64,000 bases of DNA from Hufsiella ginkgonis (GCF_009834915.1 NZ_WVHS01000003.1:881558-945557); one strand, 5' to 3'. Shown: positions 43,788 to 52,058, counted from the stretch's first letter. The notes: a model not told the origin generated them from the letters alone. Made by a program: numbers and translations.

Positions 43788-43803
43788 ATAACCTTTCGGT
43801 TAT
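43788..43803 (-). promoter_or_regulatory. ATAACC/GGTTAT hairpin before the ASCH gene
   Basis: ATAACC-TTTC-GGTTAT is the exact reverse complement of the 22105-22120 hairpin. On the minus strand it yields GGTTATG followed at once by TAG, so it would give a start-stop if translated. Confidence 0.45.
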
Positions 43804-43819
43804 ATCGCGGAGCAAAATT

Positions 43820-44467
43820 TTAACCTAATTCTCGTTGCGCCTGTGCCCAGGCCTCTTGTATTTGTTGGAACTTTTCAGCATCTCCGCCAACGCTCGGGTG
43901 GTGTTTCTTTGCCAGGGAGCGGTAGCTCAACCTCACAGTAAACAGATCGTCGATAGCTGACACGTTGAGCACTTGTCTCCAGGATGATGCGGAGGCAGAT
44001 TCCGGAAGTGCCTTGTACCCGGTATAAACGTCATGGTTCTGGCCGACTCCCCAACGCTCGATACCTCTCAGCGCATTTATGTGAGCAGCAATAGCTCCGA
44101 TGTTATCGGCCACACGATTCCACTTGTCGCAGGGGAGACAGTAATTGTTCCCATCCAGGATGAAATAGACTGCTACACCGGGATCCTCTGGCTCCGCCAT
44201 GCCGGATGATGGGCGCCCTTTCTTAGATGGTGGAACATTGCACGAAATGATAACGCTTTCCGGCGGAACCCGGTAATCGCAGCCGACGCGTGTATAAGCG
44301 TCGAGCTCTTTGAGTAGTCGATCAGTCGCGGAGGCTACTGTCAGCGATACCTTTTGGTCATAGCCGTTTCTGGTAGTCGACTTTTTACCGAATGACGCGC
44401 GTGATCTATTGTCTTTTAAAGTACGTGGCTTATTACCTGGCCAACACAATGGAAATGCTTGAATCAT
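43820..44467 (-). CDS. J-domain-like protein
   Basis: The 215-residue protein (ATG 44467) ends with a J-domain-like segment (YRSLAKKHHPSVGGDAEKFQ, then QIQEAWAQA). The HPD tripeptide that stimulates Hsp70 is HPS here, so normal co-chaperone activity is doubtful. The first 140 residues have a different mixed fold (GVAVYFILDGNNYCLPCDKW). It may redirect host DnaK or have lost that role. It lies next to the DUF5131 gene. Confidence 0.68.
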   Translation of the reverse strand: MIQAFPLCWPGNKPRTLKDNRSRASFGKKSTTRNGYDQKVSLTVASATDRLLKELDAYTRVGCDYRVPPESVIISCNVPPSKKGRPSSGMAEPEDPGVAVYFILDGNNYCLPCDKWNRVADNIGAIAAHINALRGIERWGVGQNHDVYTGYKALPESASASSWRQVLNVSAIDDLFTVRLSYRSLAKKHHPSVGGDAEKFQQIQEAWAQAQRELG

Positions 44468-44474
44468 GATATAT

Positions 44475-45404
44475 TTAGTTATGTGTAACGGGAAATTGTT
44501 TCCACTCTTTACCATCCAGAGTCGCGCCAGCAGCTTTTTTGCCGACCTTTATCATGTATTGACCTAAGTAATCGTGGCCATCCATAATGGATGTAGTAAA
44601 CGAGTCAGAATGGTTACTGGCAGTAGGTACAATGCCATCTGCAGCTGGATGAAATTCAGAAACCCATTCCCCCCATTGCTTGAAGAAGAACGGTACACCA
44701 GCCCCCGCACACTGGTCGCGTAGTAACCGGATCCAATCAGGATGTGCTGGCCTTGCATGATGACCGCTTTCACCGCCAGCAATGATCCAATCAGGAGAAT
44801 CTGCCCACCTGGAACCTACCTTTAACGCGTATTTGTTTTCATCAAACTCATACAGACCGAAAACGGTCGAGAGATCTACCGGACCTAGCAGAGGTTCGCA
44901 TGATAGAAATCTGACACTGGCCGGAACACGCGAAAGATGTTTGATACGTTCGTCCGCAGCTTTTTGATTCTCTACGCTGGTGCCTATCCAAACGTTATCT
45001 GGGAATTTCGACATCCAGTTTGTTCCAGACCTGAGTAACGTAACAATATTCTCCGGACGCTTAGTCAGCAGCTGCCAAATTAGGTTCGGGGTATTTTCAA
45101 TAACCCTAAAGAGCCTGGTTAAATGTGGTAGCGTATCAGGATGCCCTTCAAAAACGTCCGCCATCGAAGCGCAGAATACCTTGGCCTTTACGCCGGCTTT
45201 CCTCGCCTTTTCGTCCCATAATAAAGGCTGGAGCCAGTATTTATTGCTCATCGCTTTTCTCTGACTACCAGGTCCCCAATGGCCACCGTTCCACCGACGA
45301 TCAAGAGTTTCCGCATAGCAGTTTTTGCAACCGTCGGAGACCTTGATGCACCCCCACCATGGGTTGAAGGTATGATCCGTCCATTCAATATGGCTATGCT
45401 CCAT
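44475..45404 (-). CDS. DUF5131 (phage Gp37/Gp68-type) protein
   Basis: The 309-residue protein (ATG 45404, preceded by GGGAGG) matches the phage Gp37/Gp68 family: IEWTDHTFNPWWGCIKVSDG, KNCYAETLDRRW, then KVFCASMADVFEGH, WIGTSVENQKAADERIKHL and FLSCEPLLGPVD, with WIIAGGESG near the end. The Cys cluster near residue 15-25 resembles radical-SAM-type metal sites. The biochemical function is not settled. It is widespread in phages and mobile elements. Confidence 0.88.
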   Translation of the reverse strand: MEHSHIEWTDHTFNPWWGCIKVSDGCKNCYAETLDRRWNGGHWGPGSQRKAMSNKYWLQPLLWDEKARKAGVKAKVFCASMADVFEGHPDTLPHLTRLFRVIENTPNLIWQLLTKRPENIVTLLRSGTNWMSKFPDNVWIGTSVENQKAADERIKHLSRVPASVRFLSCEPLLGPVDLSTVFGLYEFDENKYALKVGSRWADSPDWIIAGGESGHHARPAHPDWIRLLRDQCAGAGVPFFFKQWGEWVSEFHPAADGIVPTASNHSDSFTTSIMDGHDYLGQYMIKVGKKAAGATLDGKEWKQFPVTHN

Positions 45405-45645
45405 TTGATCCTCCCTTGCCATACAGGTCAGTAGTAGTTAAGGTGGCCATGTCGAAGCCTACCGTGTTGGAAATCACGATTAACGAGGCCAGCTGCGGGG
45501 TTGCCCGCGCTTCTTCGTACGATCCATAGGTCGGTCTAGATACCCCGAGCTGGTCAGCAAACTGCTGCTGTGTAAGCTTTTTGGCCATCCTGATCCCTCT
45601 AAGGTTCTTGGCAAAGATTTGCCTTATGCGATGATCATTAAACAT
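45394..45645 (-). CDS. XRE-type HTH regulator
   Basis: The 83-residue protein is mostly one XRE helix-turn-helix (FAKNLRGIRMAKKLTQQQFA, then DQLGVSRPTYGSYEEARATP). It has a short tail and no sensor domain. It overlaps the DUF5131 gene by 11 bp and the KTSC gene by 1 bp. It probably regulates part of the early operon. Confidence 0.82.
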   Translation of the reverse strand: MFNDHRIRQIFAKNLRGIRMAKKLTQQQFADQLGVSRPTYGSYEEARATPQLASLIVISNTVGFDMATLTTTDLYGKGGSNGA

Positions 45646-45959
45646 TACTCTTCCGGTTTAATTGTGATCAATCGTTCCAACACCTTGACGTGGCTAAACT
45701 TGCCTGCGATCTCCTTGCTGAAGAATTTTCCGACGGAATCCGCAGCATGAATGCTGATCAGTTTATGCTCATCCACGTCCGAATAGATGTACGATGACCC
45801 GTTCTTAAATTGGACGAAAAGTTGTTTGGCGCCCATTTTGGTGCCGAAATAGTCCACATTGCTGGATGGTTTCTGGCCGATTTTAAAGTCGGTTACCCTG
45901 GCATCAATGATCACCTCCCTGTCATTGATGGTTGCTGTCTTTATTTCTGTGTTTTCCAT
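45645..45959 (-). CDS. KTSC-domain protein
   Basis: The 104-residue protein contains SSNVDYFGTKMGAKQLFVQF and KNGSSYIYSDVDEHKLISI, the short KTSC pattern found in phage and mobile-element proteins. Its function is unknown. A terminator-like hairpin stands before it. Confidence 0.72.
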   Translation of the reverse strand: MENTEIKTATINDREVIIDARVTDFKIGQKPSSNVDYFGTKMGAKQLFVQFKNGSSYIYSDVDEHKLISIHAADSVGKFFSKEIAGKFSHVKVLERLITIKPEE

Positions 45960-45973
45960 AATTTCTTAAATAA

Positions 45974-45996
45974 CCCCCGGCCATTTACACCGGGGG
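45974..45996 (-). terminator. Terminator-like hairpin left of the tRNA-like region
   Basis: CCCCCGG and CCGGGGG form a strong 7-bp stem with a 9-base loop. On the minus strand TTATTT follows. It would end a transcript coming from the tRNA-like region before the KTSC gene. Confidence 0.55.
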
Positions 45997-45999
45997 ATT

Positions 46000-46540
46000 G
46001 CACATCTGCTGTCTATAGGCGAGCACTACCCGTTTTTGTTGATATACCGAACATAGAGCGGGCTGCTGTTCGATACCATAACCAGTGCTTTGTTCGCCCT
46101 CTGTGGTTATGTGGCAAGGGCAGGATTCGAACCTGCAGGTGTACGGAGTGCGCCTCTTTAGCAAAACCTTGCCGATTGTGCTCCGTACCGGAACTTCCAC
46201 GTGCGCTTGTTCCCGCACTTCCCGCGTCTGTATCTGCAATCCTTGACTTTTCAGTTCTTAAGAGCCTTGATACTTACCAATTTCGCCACCTTGCCATGTG
46301 CCGGTATGTGATCACCGGCCGGACCGCCTTTCAAACCAATTCTGCTATGTCTCTTACCAGCGCTGAACAGTTTCGCATCTTGACATCGAAATAAAACCGT
46401 CGGGCCATGTCAATTAGCATTGGTTTGCCTCACACTTCTCGGCATTGAAGTGTTCAACTCAGCGCTACCCTTTCCCCGTCTGCCCGGAGTGCGAACCGGG
46501 CGCTGCTACATCACCTATGATGAGCGTATTATGTGTGTGT
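46000..46540 (-). other. Cluster of degenerate tRNA-like segments
   Basis: This stretch of about 600 bp between genes has no convincing protein frame but several tRNA-like parts on the minus strand. GGCAAGG (46295-46289), continuing into a Leu-like D-arm, pairs fully with CCTTGCC (46119-46113). Before the latter is a perfect T-arm (46136-46120, loop TTCGAAT), and A follows at 46112. The 184-nt span is twice a normal tRNA and holds an extra IR (GTACGGAG/CTCCGTAC, 46188-46181 and 46148-46141). Three further 5'-tRNA-like starts (near 46515, 46476 and 46353) each precede a stem with an 8-base anticodon-like loop but have no T-arm. Confidence 0.45.
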
Positions 46541-46556
46541 GCACTTTTAATCCTGG

Positions 46557-47186
46557 TTAATAAGGATCGTCTTCGTCCTGATCTGTATCCGAAAGCTGGT
46601 CATAGATATCGAGCTGCGCGCTCGGAGCAATCTTGCCCCTGAAGTACGCAGCGGCTTCATCCTGGCAGTGCCCAATGATGTGAGCGAGCTCCACCGAGTA
46701 TTCATACTGGTTGGTAGAATCTTCGTATTTCTCGAAGGGCGTCACCAGGTTTTGAGTTTTCCCCCGCTTGTTAATTTTGTAGCCGGTAAGTGTGACCCCC
46801 TCGGCTTCGCCTTCCCCACCGATCGTGAACCCGGTAACGAATATCTTCTCAAGTGCGGTCTCGCTGTCGAGCAGTTCTTCCGGCGACAACCCGACGGCCT
46901 CCGGCAGTTCTGAAAGAATAGCAAGGTGTGGTCGAAGCAAAGCAACAGCGGCGAACAGTGCAGGGTGCGCGATGTTTTTGCCAGGCATGCTGATCGGTTG
47001 GATGATTTGCACAGGATCGCCGGTTTCGTCGTCGGTGATGATAAAGGACCGCTCAAGTTCAAGATCTGCTGTCACTTTCTTCATCTTCACCTTCGTAACC
47101 TTTATTTCTTCGGGGCGTTCTCCGGATGCAGCTGCTTTCAATTTCTCCTGGAGCTGCTCAGGGCTGATTGTGATTACTCTTTTCAT
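46557..47186 (-). CDS. Hypothetical protein
   Basis: The 209-residue protein is not recognised. It has a Lys/Glu-rich N-terminus, a mixed central part (GFTIGGEGEAEGVTLTGYKI) and an acidic C-terminus (SDTDQDEDDPY). It lies 2 bp after the exonuclease-like gene in the recombination module, so it may be a recombination accessory protein. Confidence 0.65.
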   Translation of the reverse strand: MKRVITISPEQLQEKLKAAASGERPEEIKVTKVKMKKVTADLELERSFIITDDETGDPVQIIQPISMPGKNIAHPALFAAVALLRPHLAILSELPEAVGLSPEELLDSETALEKIFVTGFTIGGEGEAEGVTLTGYKINKRGKTQNLVTPFEKYEDSTNQYEYSVELAHIIGHCQDEAAAYFRGKIAPSAQLDIYDQLSDTDQDEDDPY

Positions 47187-47188
47187 AT

Positions 47189-47872
47189 TTATGCTACTAG
47201 TTTTATTCCATCAAAAAGTGTCCAGTACTTGAAAGCAAGCTCTTGGTACTGTGATTTACCGAGCTCATAAAGATCTCTCGCCTTGGTGCCGAGCGGTGCG
47301 TTGCGATCAAGCCCGATCTTGAAGACCTTGTAGTTTTTCTTACTTATCCCGATAAGCACGTCCTTATCAGTGCCTTCAATGTCCATATACCAGGCTCTGC
47401 TCCTGAAGTAGTTGAAATGATGGCAGGCTGCTTCGAACTGCTTCTCAGTTTCGGAAACCGTTGACTTAATATCGCCACCCATCTTCCAAGGCCTAACCAG
47501 TAGGTCCCATTTGCAACGGACACCCGCCGAGAAAATGAATTCGAAACCGGCATGCTCAATGGGCCATTCATAACGTGTAGATACCGCTTGAAATGAGGCG
47601 GCGCCGGCAAGCATCTTGCAAAGCTGATCCTTAAAGAAAGATCTCTTCATGATTGCCGCCCTGGCGAAATCATCATCGTTGTATTGGTAGGCACTTCCGG
47701 CGACCGTATGATTGTAGTAGTTCACTTTCTCCGGTTCGGTGATCATGTAGTCCAACAAAGTCCCAAAAGCATATGCATGGGTAGGATCACGATCTTCACT
47801 TCCGTAAAGCAATTTCTCCAATGCTGTAAGGTCGCTGTGTGAAACCTCTGGGCGGCTGTAGTACGGATCCAT
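47189..47872 (-). CDS. PD-(D/E)XK exonuclease (RecE-like)
   Basis: The 227-residue protein has the exonuclease pattern of RecE/Cas4-type nucleases: an N-terminal SHSDLTALEKLLYG, AFGTLLDYMI, then CKWDLLVRPWKMGGDIKSTV with the Asp and the D-x-K triad members, and FNYFRSRAWYMDI. It probably resects DNA ends so that RecT (50198-51169), in the same operon, can anneal the strand. It is shorter than E. coli RecE, as usual for phages. Confidence 0.78.
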   Translation of the reverse strand: MDPYYSRPEVSHSDLTALEKLLYGSEDRDPTHAYAFGTLLDYMITEPEKVNYYNHTVAGSAYQYNDDDFARAAIMKRSFFKDQLCKMLAGAASFQAVSTRYEWPIEHAGFEFIFSAGVRCKWDLLVRPWKMGGDIKSTVSETEKQFEAACHHFNYFRSRAWYMDIEGTDKDVLIGISKKNYKVFKIGLDRNAPLGTKARDLYELGKSQYQELAFKYWTLFDGIKLVA

Positions 47873-47873
47873 T

Positions 47874-48533
47874 TTATTTGCCGGCTACGCCTTTAAGAAT
47901 TTCAAGAACCTGATCATTATCCGAGTAAAAGAATTGAGCGTAGTGGGGCAGGACAGCGCTTCCTGCAATCCTCGTGTCGTGTTTACTTTCAATTTCCTTC
48001 GCAATCGGATTGAGCACGCATGCCCATCCCGCTAAGCAGTGCGAGGTACCACAATGCCATGACTCCATCTTTAAACTACCCGGACGGGATAGGACGGCAT
48101 TTGCGATTTCTTTAATAAGTACTTCCTCATCAACAGGGACGACAATCCCGAGATTTGCCCGTAAACGTTCCCAGGCGCGGTTCTTAAGATCGCCATCCGG
48201 GCAGTATTCCATGATGTAGGTCAGCTGCTCGTTCGTCGGGTTCTTCGTGGCCAGCAGTTCCCCGGCGCGGTTCTTAAGGTCGCCATCCGGGCACCAGCGA
48301 ATGATGTAGGTCAGCTGCTCGTTCGTCGGGTTCTTCGTGGCCAGCAGTTCCCAGGCGCGGTTCTTAAGGTCGCCATCCGGGCACCAGCGAATGATGTAGG
48401 TCAGCTGCTCGTTCGTCGGGTTCTTCGTGGCCAGCAGTTCCCAGGCGCGGTTGCGCTCGGAAGCATTATCGTCGTACTTAATTACATCAACTAACTCGCG
48501 GTTAGTCATTTCAGAGATACTTCTTAAAGTCAT
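47874..48533 (-). CDS. Protein with three tandem 30-residue repeats and a Cys/His C-terminal domain
   Basis: The 219-residue protein has an N-terminal part of three near-identical 30-residue units (NRAWELLATKNPTNEQLTYI plus IRWCPDGDLK). It ends with a domain (MESWHCGTSHCLAGWACVLN) seen in other phage and bacterial small proteins. The repeats look like a short helical solenoid. The DNA repeats are nearly identical, so they arose recently. It is in the recombination operon. Function unknown. Confidence 0.78.
   Translation of the reverse strand: MTLRSISEMTNRELVDVIKYDDNASERNRAWELLATKNPTNEQLTYIIRWCPDGDLKNRAWELLATKNPTNEQLTYIIRWCPDGDLKNRAGELLATKNPTNEQLTYIMEYCPDGDLKNRAWERLRANLGIVVPVDEEVLIKEIANAVLSRPGSLKMESWHCGTSHCLAGWACVLNPIAKEIESKHDTRIAGSAVLPHYAQFFYSDNDQVLEILKGVAGK
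48181..48450 (-). repeat. Three tandem 90-bp repeats
   Basis: The word CCAGGCGCGG (one copy CCCGGCGCGG) recurs at 48171, 48261, 48351 and 48441, so the period is 90 bp. The units 48271-48360 and 48361-48450 differ by few or no bases; the unit nearest 48181 is more divergent (GCAGTATTCCATG in place of GCACCAGCGAATG). The repeats stay in frame. Confidence 0.93.
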
Positions 48534-48537
48534 TATC

Positions 48538-48744
48538 TTAATTTTTTAAGCCAAAAAGGCGGTTTGCGTCTCGGTCAGCGGTCCCCTGAATGGTAATCTT
48601 GCCCGAGTTGAATGCGTTAATTATTGTCCCGGTTGACAGCCGGTACTGGTGTCCATGATCGATCGCTTTTTCGATCGTGATCAGGTAGCCGTTATCTTCA
48701 AGCCTTGCTTTGATAGCGGTTTTTAGGATTTCAAACTCGTCCAT
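48538..48744 (-). CDS. Hypothetical protein
   Basis: The 68-residue protein is not recognised (helix ILKTAIKARLEDNGYLITIE, then a beta-like end). It overlaps the next gene by one base and belongs to the early operon. Confidence 0.6.
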   Translation of the reverse strand: MDEFEILKTAIKARLEDNGYLITIEKAIDHGHQYRLSTGTIINAFNSGKITIQGTADRDANRLFGLKN

Positions 48745-48941
48745 TAGATCACGTATGCTAAGATCGATTCGCCGGTTTTATCGTTGACACCGGTAGCGAA
48801 ATGATACCGGAGGCAGTTCCACTGATCTTCAGTTACTTCGATAGTGGTAGGCGGATATCCTTTATTAGGAATCTCAGGCTTAAAGGTTAAGATGTGATTG
48901 CCATCCACAACCTTGTGGTGTATTTCAAAATTAGTCCCCAT
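48744..48941 (-). CDS. Hypothetical protein
   Basis: The 65-residue protein is not recognised. It is beta-rich in composition (VVDGNHILTFKPEIPNKGYP). It lies 2 bp after the coiled-coil gene and one base overlaps the following one. Confidence 0.6.
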   Translation of the reverse strand: MGTNFEIHHKVVDGNHILTFKPEIPNKGYPPTTIEVTEDQWNCLRYHFATGVNDKTGESILAYVI

Positions 48942-48943
48942 GA

Positions 48944-50173
48944 TTATGCCTCCTTTTTAGCTACAGCCTTGAAATCATCTTCGTAGACCAAGTTTACACT
49001 TTCGACCTTCTCACCGGTTTTGTGGGCGTGCTTTTCGCAGAATGCCTTCATTTGGTTCAAGGTCTTTTTGCCGAACTCTTCTACCGGCAGTTTTTGACCT
49101 TCTTTCTCGAAGTAGAAAAGGAAGATGGCGCCCCAACCGGCAGAGTTATGAACAAGTATTTTGTATCCCTGGCGAACCTGTGCGGTATTTTCCTCGCGAA
49201 CCTCAGCCATCTCGGCAGCGGCTTCGAAAAGGGTATTTGTAATGCCGATGCTCTCGTTCAACTTAATCTGCTCGTCCGATTTGGCTTTCTCAGCGGCGGC
49301 CTGATCTAACTGCGCCTGCTTCTGTGCAGCTTCTCTTTCCTGTTGCTGTTGAAGCAGTGTCGCTTTTGTGTCGGCATCGGCCTTTGCTATAGATTCCAGC
49401 TCGGTTTTCTTTGACGGTATCTCAGCAATGAGCTGCTCACGGAGATGCTCCATGTTCTCGAGGAAGTTCGCTGCAAGCTCGTCGAAAATTGTGGTTCTTA
49501 CGCCATTGATCAGGCTGGCCAGCTCAATTTTATCATGGTAGACGGCGTTTACAGTAACAGAGAGCTCATTAAATTTATCTCGTGGATATACCGTCTTGAT
49601 GCCGGTAATCACCTTTTTAACGTCCTCAATGTTCTCAAGGGTGGCCTTGCTTAATTTGCCGGTGTAAAACGTTCTGAACTCGTTCAGCTTTCCGAGATAA
49701 GCGCCCCGGAACTGTCGCTCGATCTCGGCAGAAAGCGTGACCCTTTCCTTTTCCTTGTTCTGCTTTTTCTGGATTTCAGCCTGGCGTTGCTTTTCTGCGT
49801 CGGCACATTCTTTTGCCCACGCATCGCGGTACTTTTGAGCCCGGGCATAAAAGCTGTCCGCTTTCTTTGGATCAAGCGGCGCCTCTAGCGCGGTGAAGGC
49901 TTTAACAACCTGGTTGGCCATTTGGGTAATGGGTGCGCGGCGCTTGGTCATTACTTCGACTGCCTGTTTAGCATTTACCTGCCATTTATTGAGCTCTTTA
50001 TCCAGTTCGGCGTTCATGCCTTCGGCCTCGATCGTATCTAAGAGGCCGGTAATTTTGTTGCTGGCGGCGATCGACAAGGTCTCGTTCTTTTGAAGGATCG
50101 CGCCTGCGCCAGCCATAATGGAGGTAATTTCCTCCACCCTGATGACTGATGTTTGTGTTTCTGCAGTTGACAT
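48944..50173 (-). CDS. Coiled-coil protein next to RecT (DUF1351-like)
   Basis: The 409-residue protein is largely coiled coil (LNKWQVNAKQAVEVMTKRRA; charged Gln/Lys/Ala tract at about 275-315) with a C-terminal globular part (GWGAIFLFYFEKEGQKLPVE). Proteins of this shape often lie beside RecT-type annealases in phages. It has the leader AATAAGAACCAATG. A role as recombination accessory is inferred from context. Confidence 0.68.
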   Translation of the reverse strand: MSTAETQTSVIRVEEITSIMAGAGAILQKNETLSIAASNKITGLLDTIEAEGMNAELDKELNKWQVNAKQAVEVMTKRRAPITQMANQVVKAFTALEAPLDPKKADSFYARAQKYRDAWAKECADAEKQRQAEIQKKQNKEKERVTLSAEIERQFRGAYLGKLNEFRTFYTGKLSKATLENIEDVKKVITGIKTVYPRDKFNELSVTVNAVYHDKIELASLINGVRTTIFDELAANFLENMEHLREQLIAEIPSKKTELESIAKADADTKATLLQQQQEREAAQKQAQLDQAAAEKAKSDEQIKLNESIGITNTLFEAAAEMAEVREENTAQVRQGYKILVHNSAGWGAIFLFYFEKEGQKLPVEEFGKKTLNQMKAFCEKHAHKTGEKVESVNLVYEDDFKAVAKKEA

Positions 50174-50197
50174 TGGTTCTTATTTTAGTTGGTTCTG

Positions 50198-51169
50198 TTA
50201 ATTGAAGTTTGGCTCGTCTTCATCATCTGCGATGGTCAACACTTCCTCCTCCTGTGATAACTCAGCTTTTAGAGCAGCGTCAAAATCATCAGCGGGAACT
50301 TCCTCATGGGTGATATCGGTTGTTGTCGCGTTGGCGGAGTATTGATCGGGGTCGATGCCGTAGTCGGCAGCGCCTGGAACGATCACTTCCTCAGGCTCCA
50401 CTTCGGAGAACTTCCCGACGGCCACTTTCGGGTAAGTTCGAAAGGCGTGTTTAATGGTTTTGGCCGCGAGAAATCCGGGATCGATCTGACCGCCGTTTGA
50501 GGTGTAAAGAGCATTAGACTTATCACTATTAGCGTTCCCGCGATTATTGCGGTTAGAATACCCTTTCAACCTGGTGATATCCTCCTCGGTCATTACGAAG
50601 AAATCCGCTGTGCCATCAGCCCTCACAAGCCTGATAAAAGACGCGATGATCCGCTTGGAAGTCCGGGGGATCACTGCCTCGTGATCGACAGTTTTGCCCT
50701 GGGCTGTGGTGCGAACACTGAACTTGTCACCTTCGTATACAATGACAGGACTGTCGGCGTACTTGATTTGACCGGAGCGAAGGCGCATCTTAAGTTCACC
50801 GTATGGCGAGATTGAAAGTTGGGCTCTCTTTTCGTATATGTCCTGCCCGTTTTCAGAGCCGATCTTAAATGATCGGTGAGTGATGTAGCAGTCCGGTTTG
50901 CTGCCTTGTTCCAGGCTCAGCCCATTTACGTTGATATCCAGGAACGCGCCATAGAGCGATAGGGGAGAGCAGTCCCGCAATTCCGGCTTTTCAGCCATCA
51001 TTTTTTTGTAGTTAAACACCTGCAGGTGATACTCCTGATCTCCACGTTGAGATCCGGTAAATTGATTGTGAAGGGAGATAAACCGATCTTTTACGAAGTC
51101 GATTTCAACCAGCTCAAGTGGGTTTGCCTGTTTGAGCACGGCCATTACATTTTGTGTTGTTGCTGACAT
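50198..51169 (-). CDS. recT: RecT-family single-strand annealing protein
   Basis: The 323-residue protein matches RecT: HNQFTGSQRGDQEYHLQVFN, then the family core with GAFLDINVNGLSLEQGSKPD, AQLSISPYGELKMRLRSGQI and AAKTIKHAFRTYPKVAVGKF, followed by an acidic C-terminus (EEEVLTIADDEDEPNFN). It anneals single strands in phage recombination and works with the exonuclease at 47189. It should aid concatemer formation and gene exchange. Confidence 0.9.
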   Translation of the reverse strand: MSATTQNVMAVLKQANPLELVEIDFVKDRFISLHNQFTGSQRGDQEYHLQVFNYKKMMAEKPELRDCSPLSLYGAFLDINVNGLSLEQGSKPDCYITHRSFKIGSENGQDIYEKRAQLSISPYGELKMRLRSGQIKYADSPVIVYEGDKFSVRTTAQGKTVDHEAVIPRTSKRIIASFIRLVRADGTADFFVMTEEDITRLKGYSNRNNRGNANSDKSNALYTSNGGQIDPGFLAAKTIKHAFRTYPKVAVGKFSEVEPEEVIVPGAADYGIDPDQYSANATTTDITHEEVPADDFDAALKAELSQEEEVLTIADDEDEPNFN

Positions 51170-51174
51170 GGTTT

Positions 51175-51315
51175 TTATATGTTAAAAATTAATGATAGGA
51201 TCATTCCCAATGCGGCCACTCCGGCGACGACAAGCGTCACGATCATGTCCAGTTTCTCTTTTCGTCGCTGCCGCGCCAGTGGGCATTTTGCCCAGTCTTT
51301 TTCATCGAATACCAT
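51175..51315 (-). CDS. 46-residue membrane peptide
   Basis: The short frame (ATG 51315) gives a basic N-terminus (KDWAKCPLARQRRKEKLDMI) and one membrane helix (VTLVVAGVAALGMILSLIFN). It lies 5 bp before RecT's stop-to-start side, between RecT and the 51302 gene with a 14-bp overlap with the latter. Small single-span peptides in early operons can affect host membranes; the role is unknown. Confidence 0.6.
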   Translation of the reverse strand: MVFDEKDWAKCPLARQRRKEKLDMIVTLVVAGVAALGMILSLIFNI

Positions 51316-51496
51316 AGTGAGTTGATAAAATTTTAAGTGAGCATTCGAGCGTCTGTTGCTGTCCTTCCTGGTGGCAGATACCGCCCGGACGCACGGTGTT
51401 GATAGTTGGGCAGGTCGTGTGTGATAACCGCTGGCCCTTGGCGGTCAATGCTGTGAACAATTTGAGTTCGAGAGCATTCATTTTCTTCTGGATCAT
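51302..51496 (-). CDS. Hypothetical protein
   Basis: The 64-residue protein is not recognised (LKLFTALTAKGQRLSHTTCP). It overlaps the upstream gene by ATGA and the membrane peptide at its 3' end. Two Cys/His positions (TTCP and GICHQEG) could bind metal. Confidence 0.55.
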   Translation of the reverse strand: MIQKKMNALELKLFTALTAKGQRLSHTTCPTINTVRPGGICHQEGQQQTLECSLKILSTHYGIR

Positions 51497-51726
51497 ACCG
51501 GTACCTCCGTTTCTCTTTTAAAATCCGCTTCCATGGCGGCTGCCAGTTTGAAAAAGCCATGCAGCTTTGCGGTTTGAATCCAAGCGTATGCGTCTGTATC
51601 AAGGATTGCCCTGTCAAACTGCCGCCGGATAAATGACCTTTGGTTATTGAGAATGGCCGCCCGGTGATCATCAAGTTTCATCGGTAGATTGGCCCGAACA
51701 TCGAATCCTGTTACGAAAAGGATCAT
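51493..51726 (-). CDS. Hypothetical protein
   Basis: The 77-residue protein is not recognised (helical, FIRRQFDRAILDTDAYAWIQ). It is coupled to both neighbours by 4-bp overlaps within the early operon. Confidence 0.6.
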   Translation of the reverse strand: MILFVTGFDVRANLPMKLDDHRAAILNNQRSFIRRQFDRAILDTDAYAWIQTAKLHGFFKLAAAMEADFKRETEVPV

Positions 51727-52058
51727 ACCAACACCTCCTTCACTTCTGCTTCCTCGAGCTCTTTAATTGTCAACGCTTCAATAATCTCAGCCAGGATCCA
51801 TTCGCTCCGCCATACCGAGGCAGCCATTTCAGTGGCAACTTCGTTAGGGTTTTCGTTTCTCCAGTTGATGAATCCGTACTGATCGAACCATGACGAATAT
51901 GATTCAAGGTTCTCCATGATGTGTTCTTTCACCTCCGACCGGTCAAGATCGATCTCATACCGCCTGTCGCTCTGGTTAAAGTTCACCCGCACAAACTGGT
52001 AGGTTCCTTTAGAGAGGAAGGCCTTGCTGGTGATTTGATTAATTGTTACTTTTGACAT
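51723..52058 (-). CDS. Hypothetical early protein
   Basis: The 111-residue protein is not recognised (beta-like YQFVRVNFNQSDRRYEIDLD, then helices). It has an AATAAGAACCATG leader like two other early genes. Confidence 0.62.
   Translation of the reverse strand: MSKVTINQITSKAFLSKGTYQFVRVNFNQSDRRYEIDLDRSEVKEHIMENLESYSSWFDQYGFINWRNENPNEVATEMAASVWRSEWILAEIIEALTIKELEEAEVKEVLV

Noticed and set aside
45985..46239. 84-residue minus-strand frame containing CRFESCPCHI
   Set aside because: That phrase is the usual translation of a tRNA T-arm and 3' end; the region pairs as tRNA-like sequence and the frame has no gene-like neighbours in spacing.
46112..46295. tRNA-Leu with a self-splicing intron
   Set aside because: The extra sequence is about 100 nt, too short for a group I intron, and no proper anticodon stem could be built.
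48181..48450. CRISPR-like repeats
   Set aside because: The 90-bp units are contiguous without spacers and stay in one reading frame.
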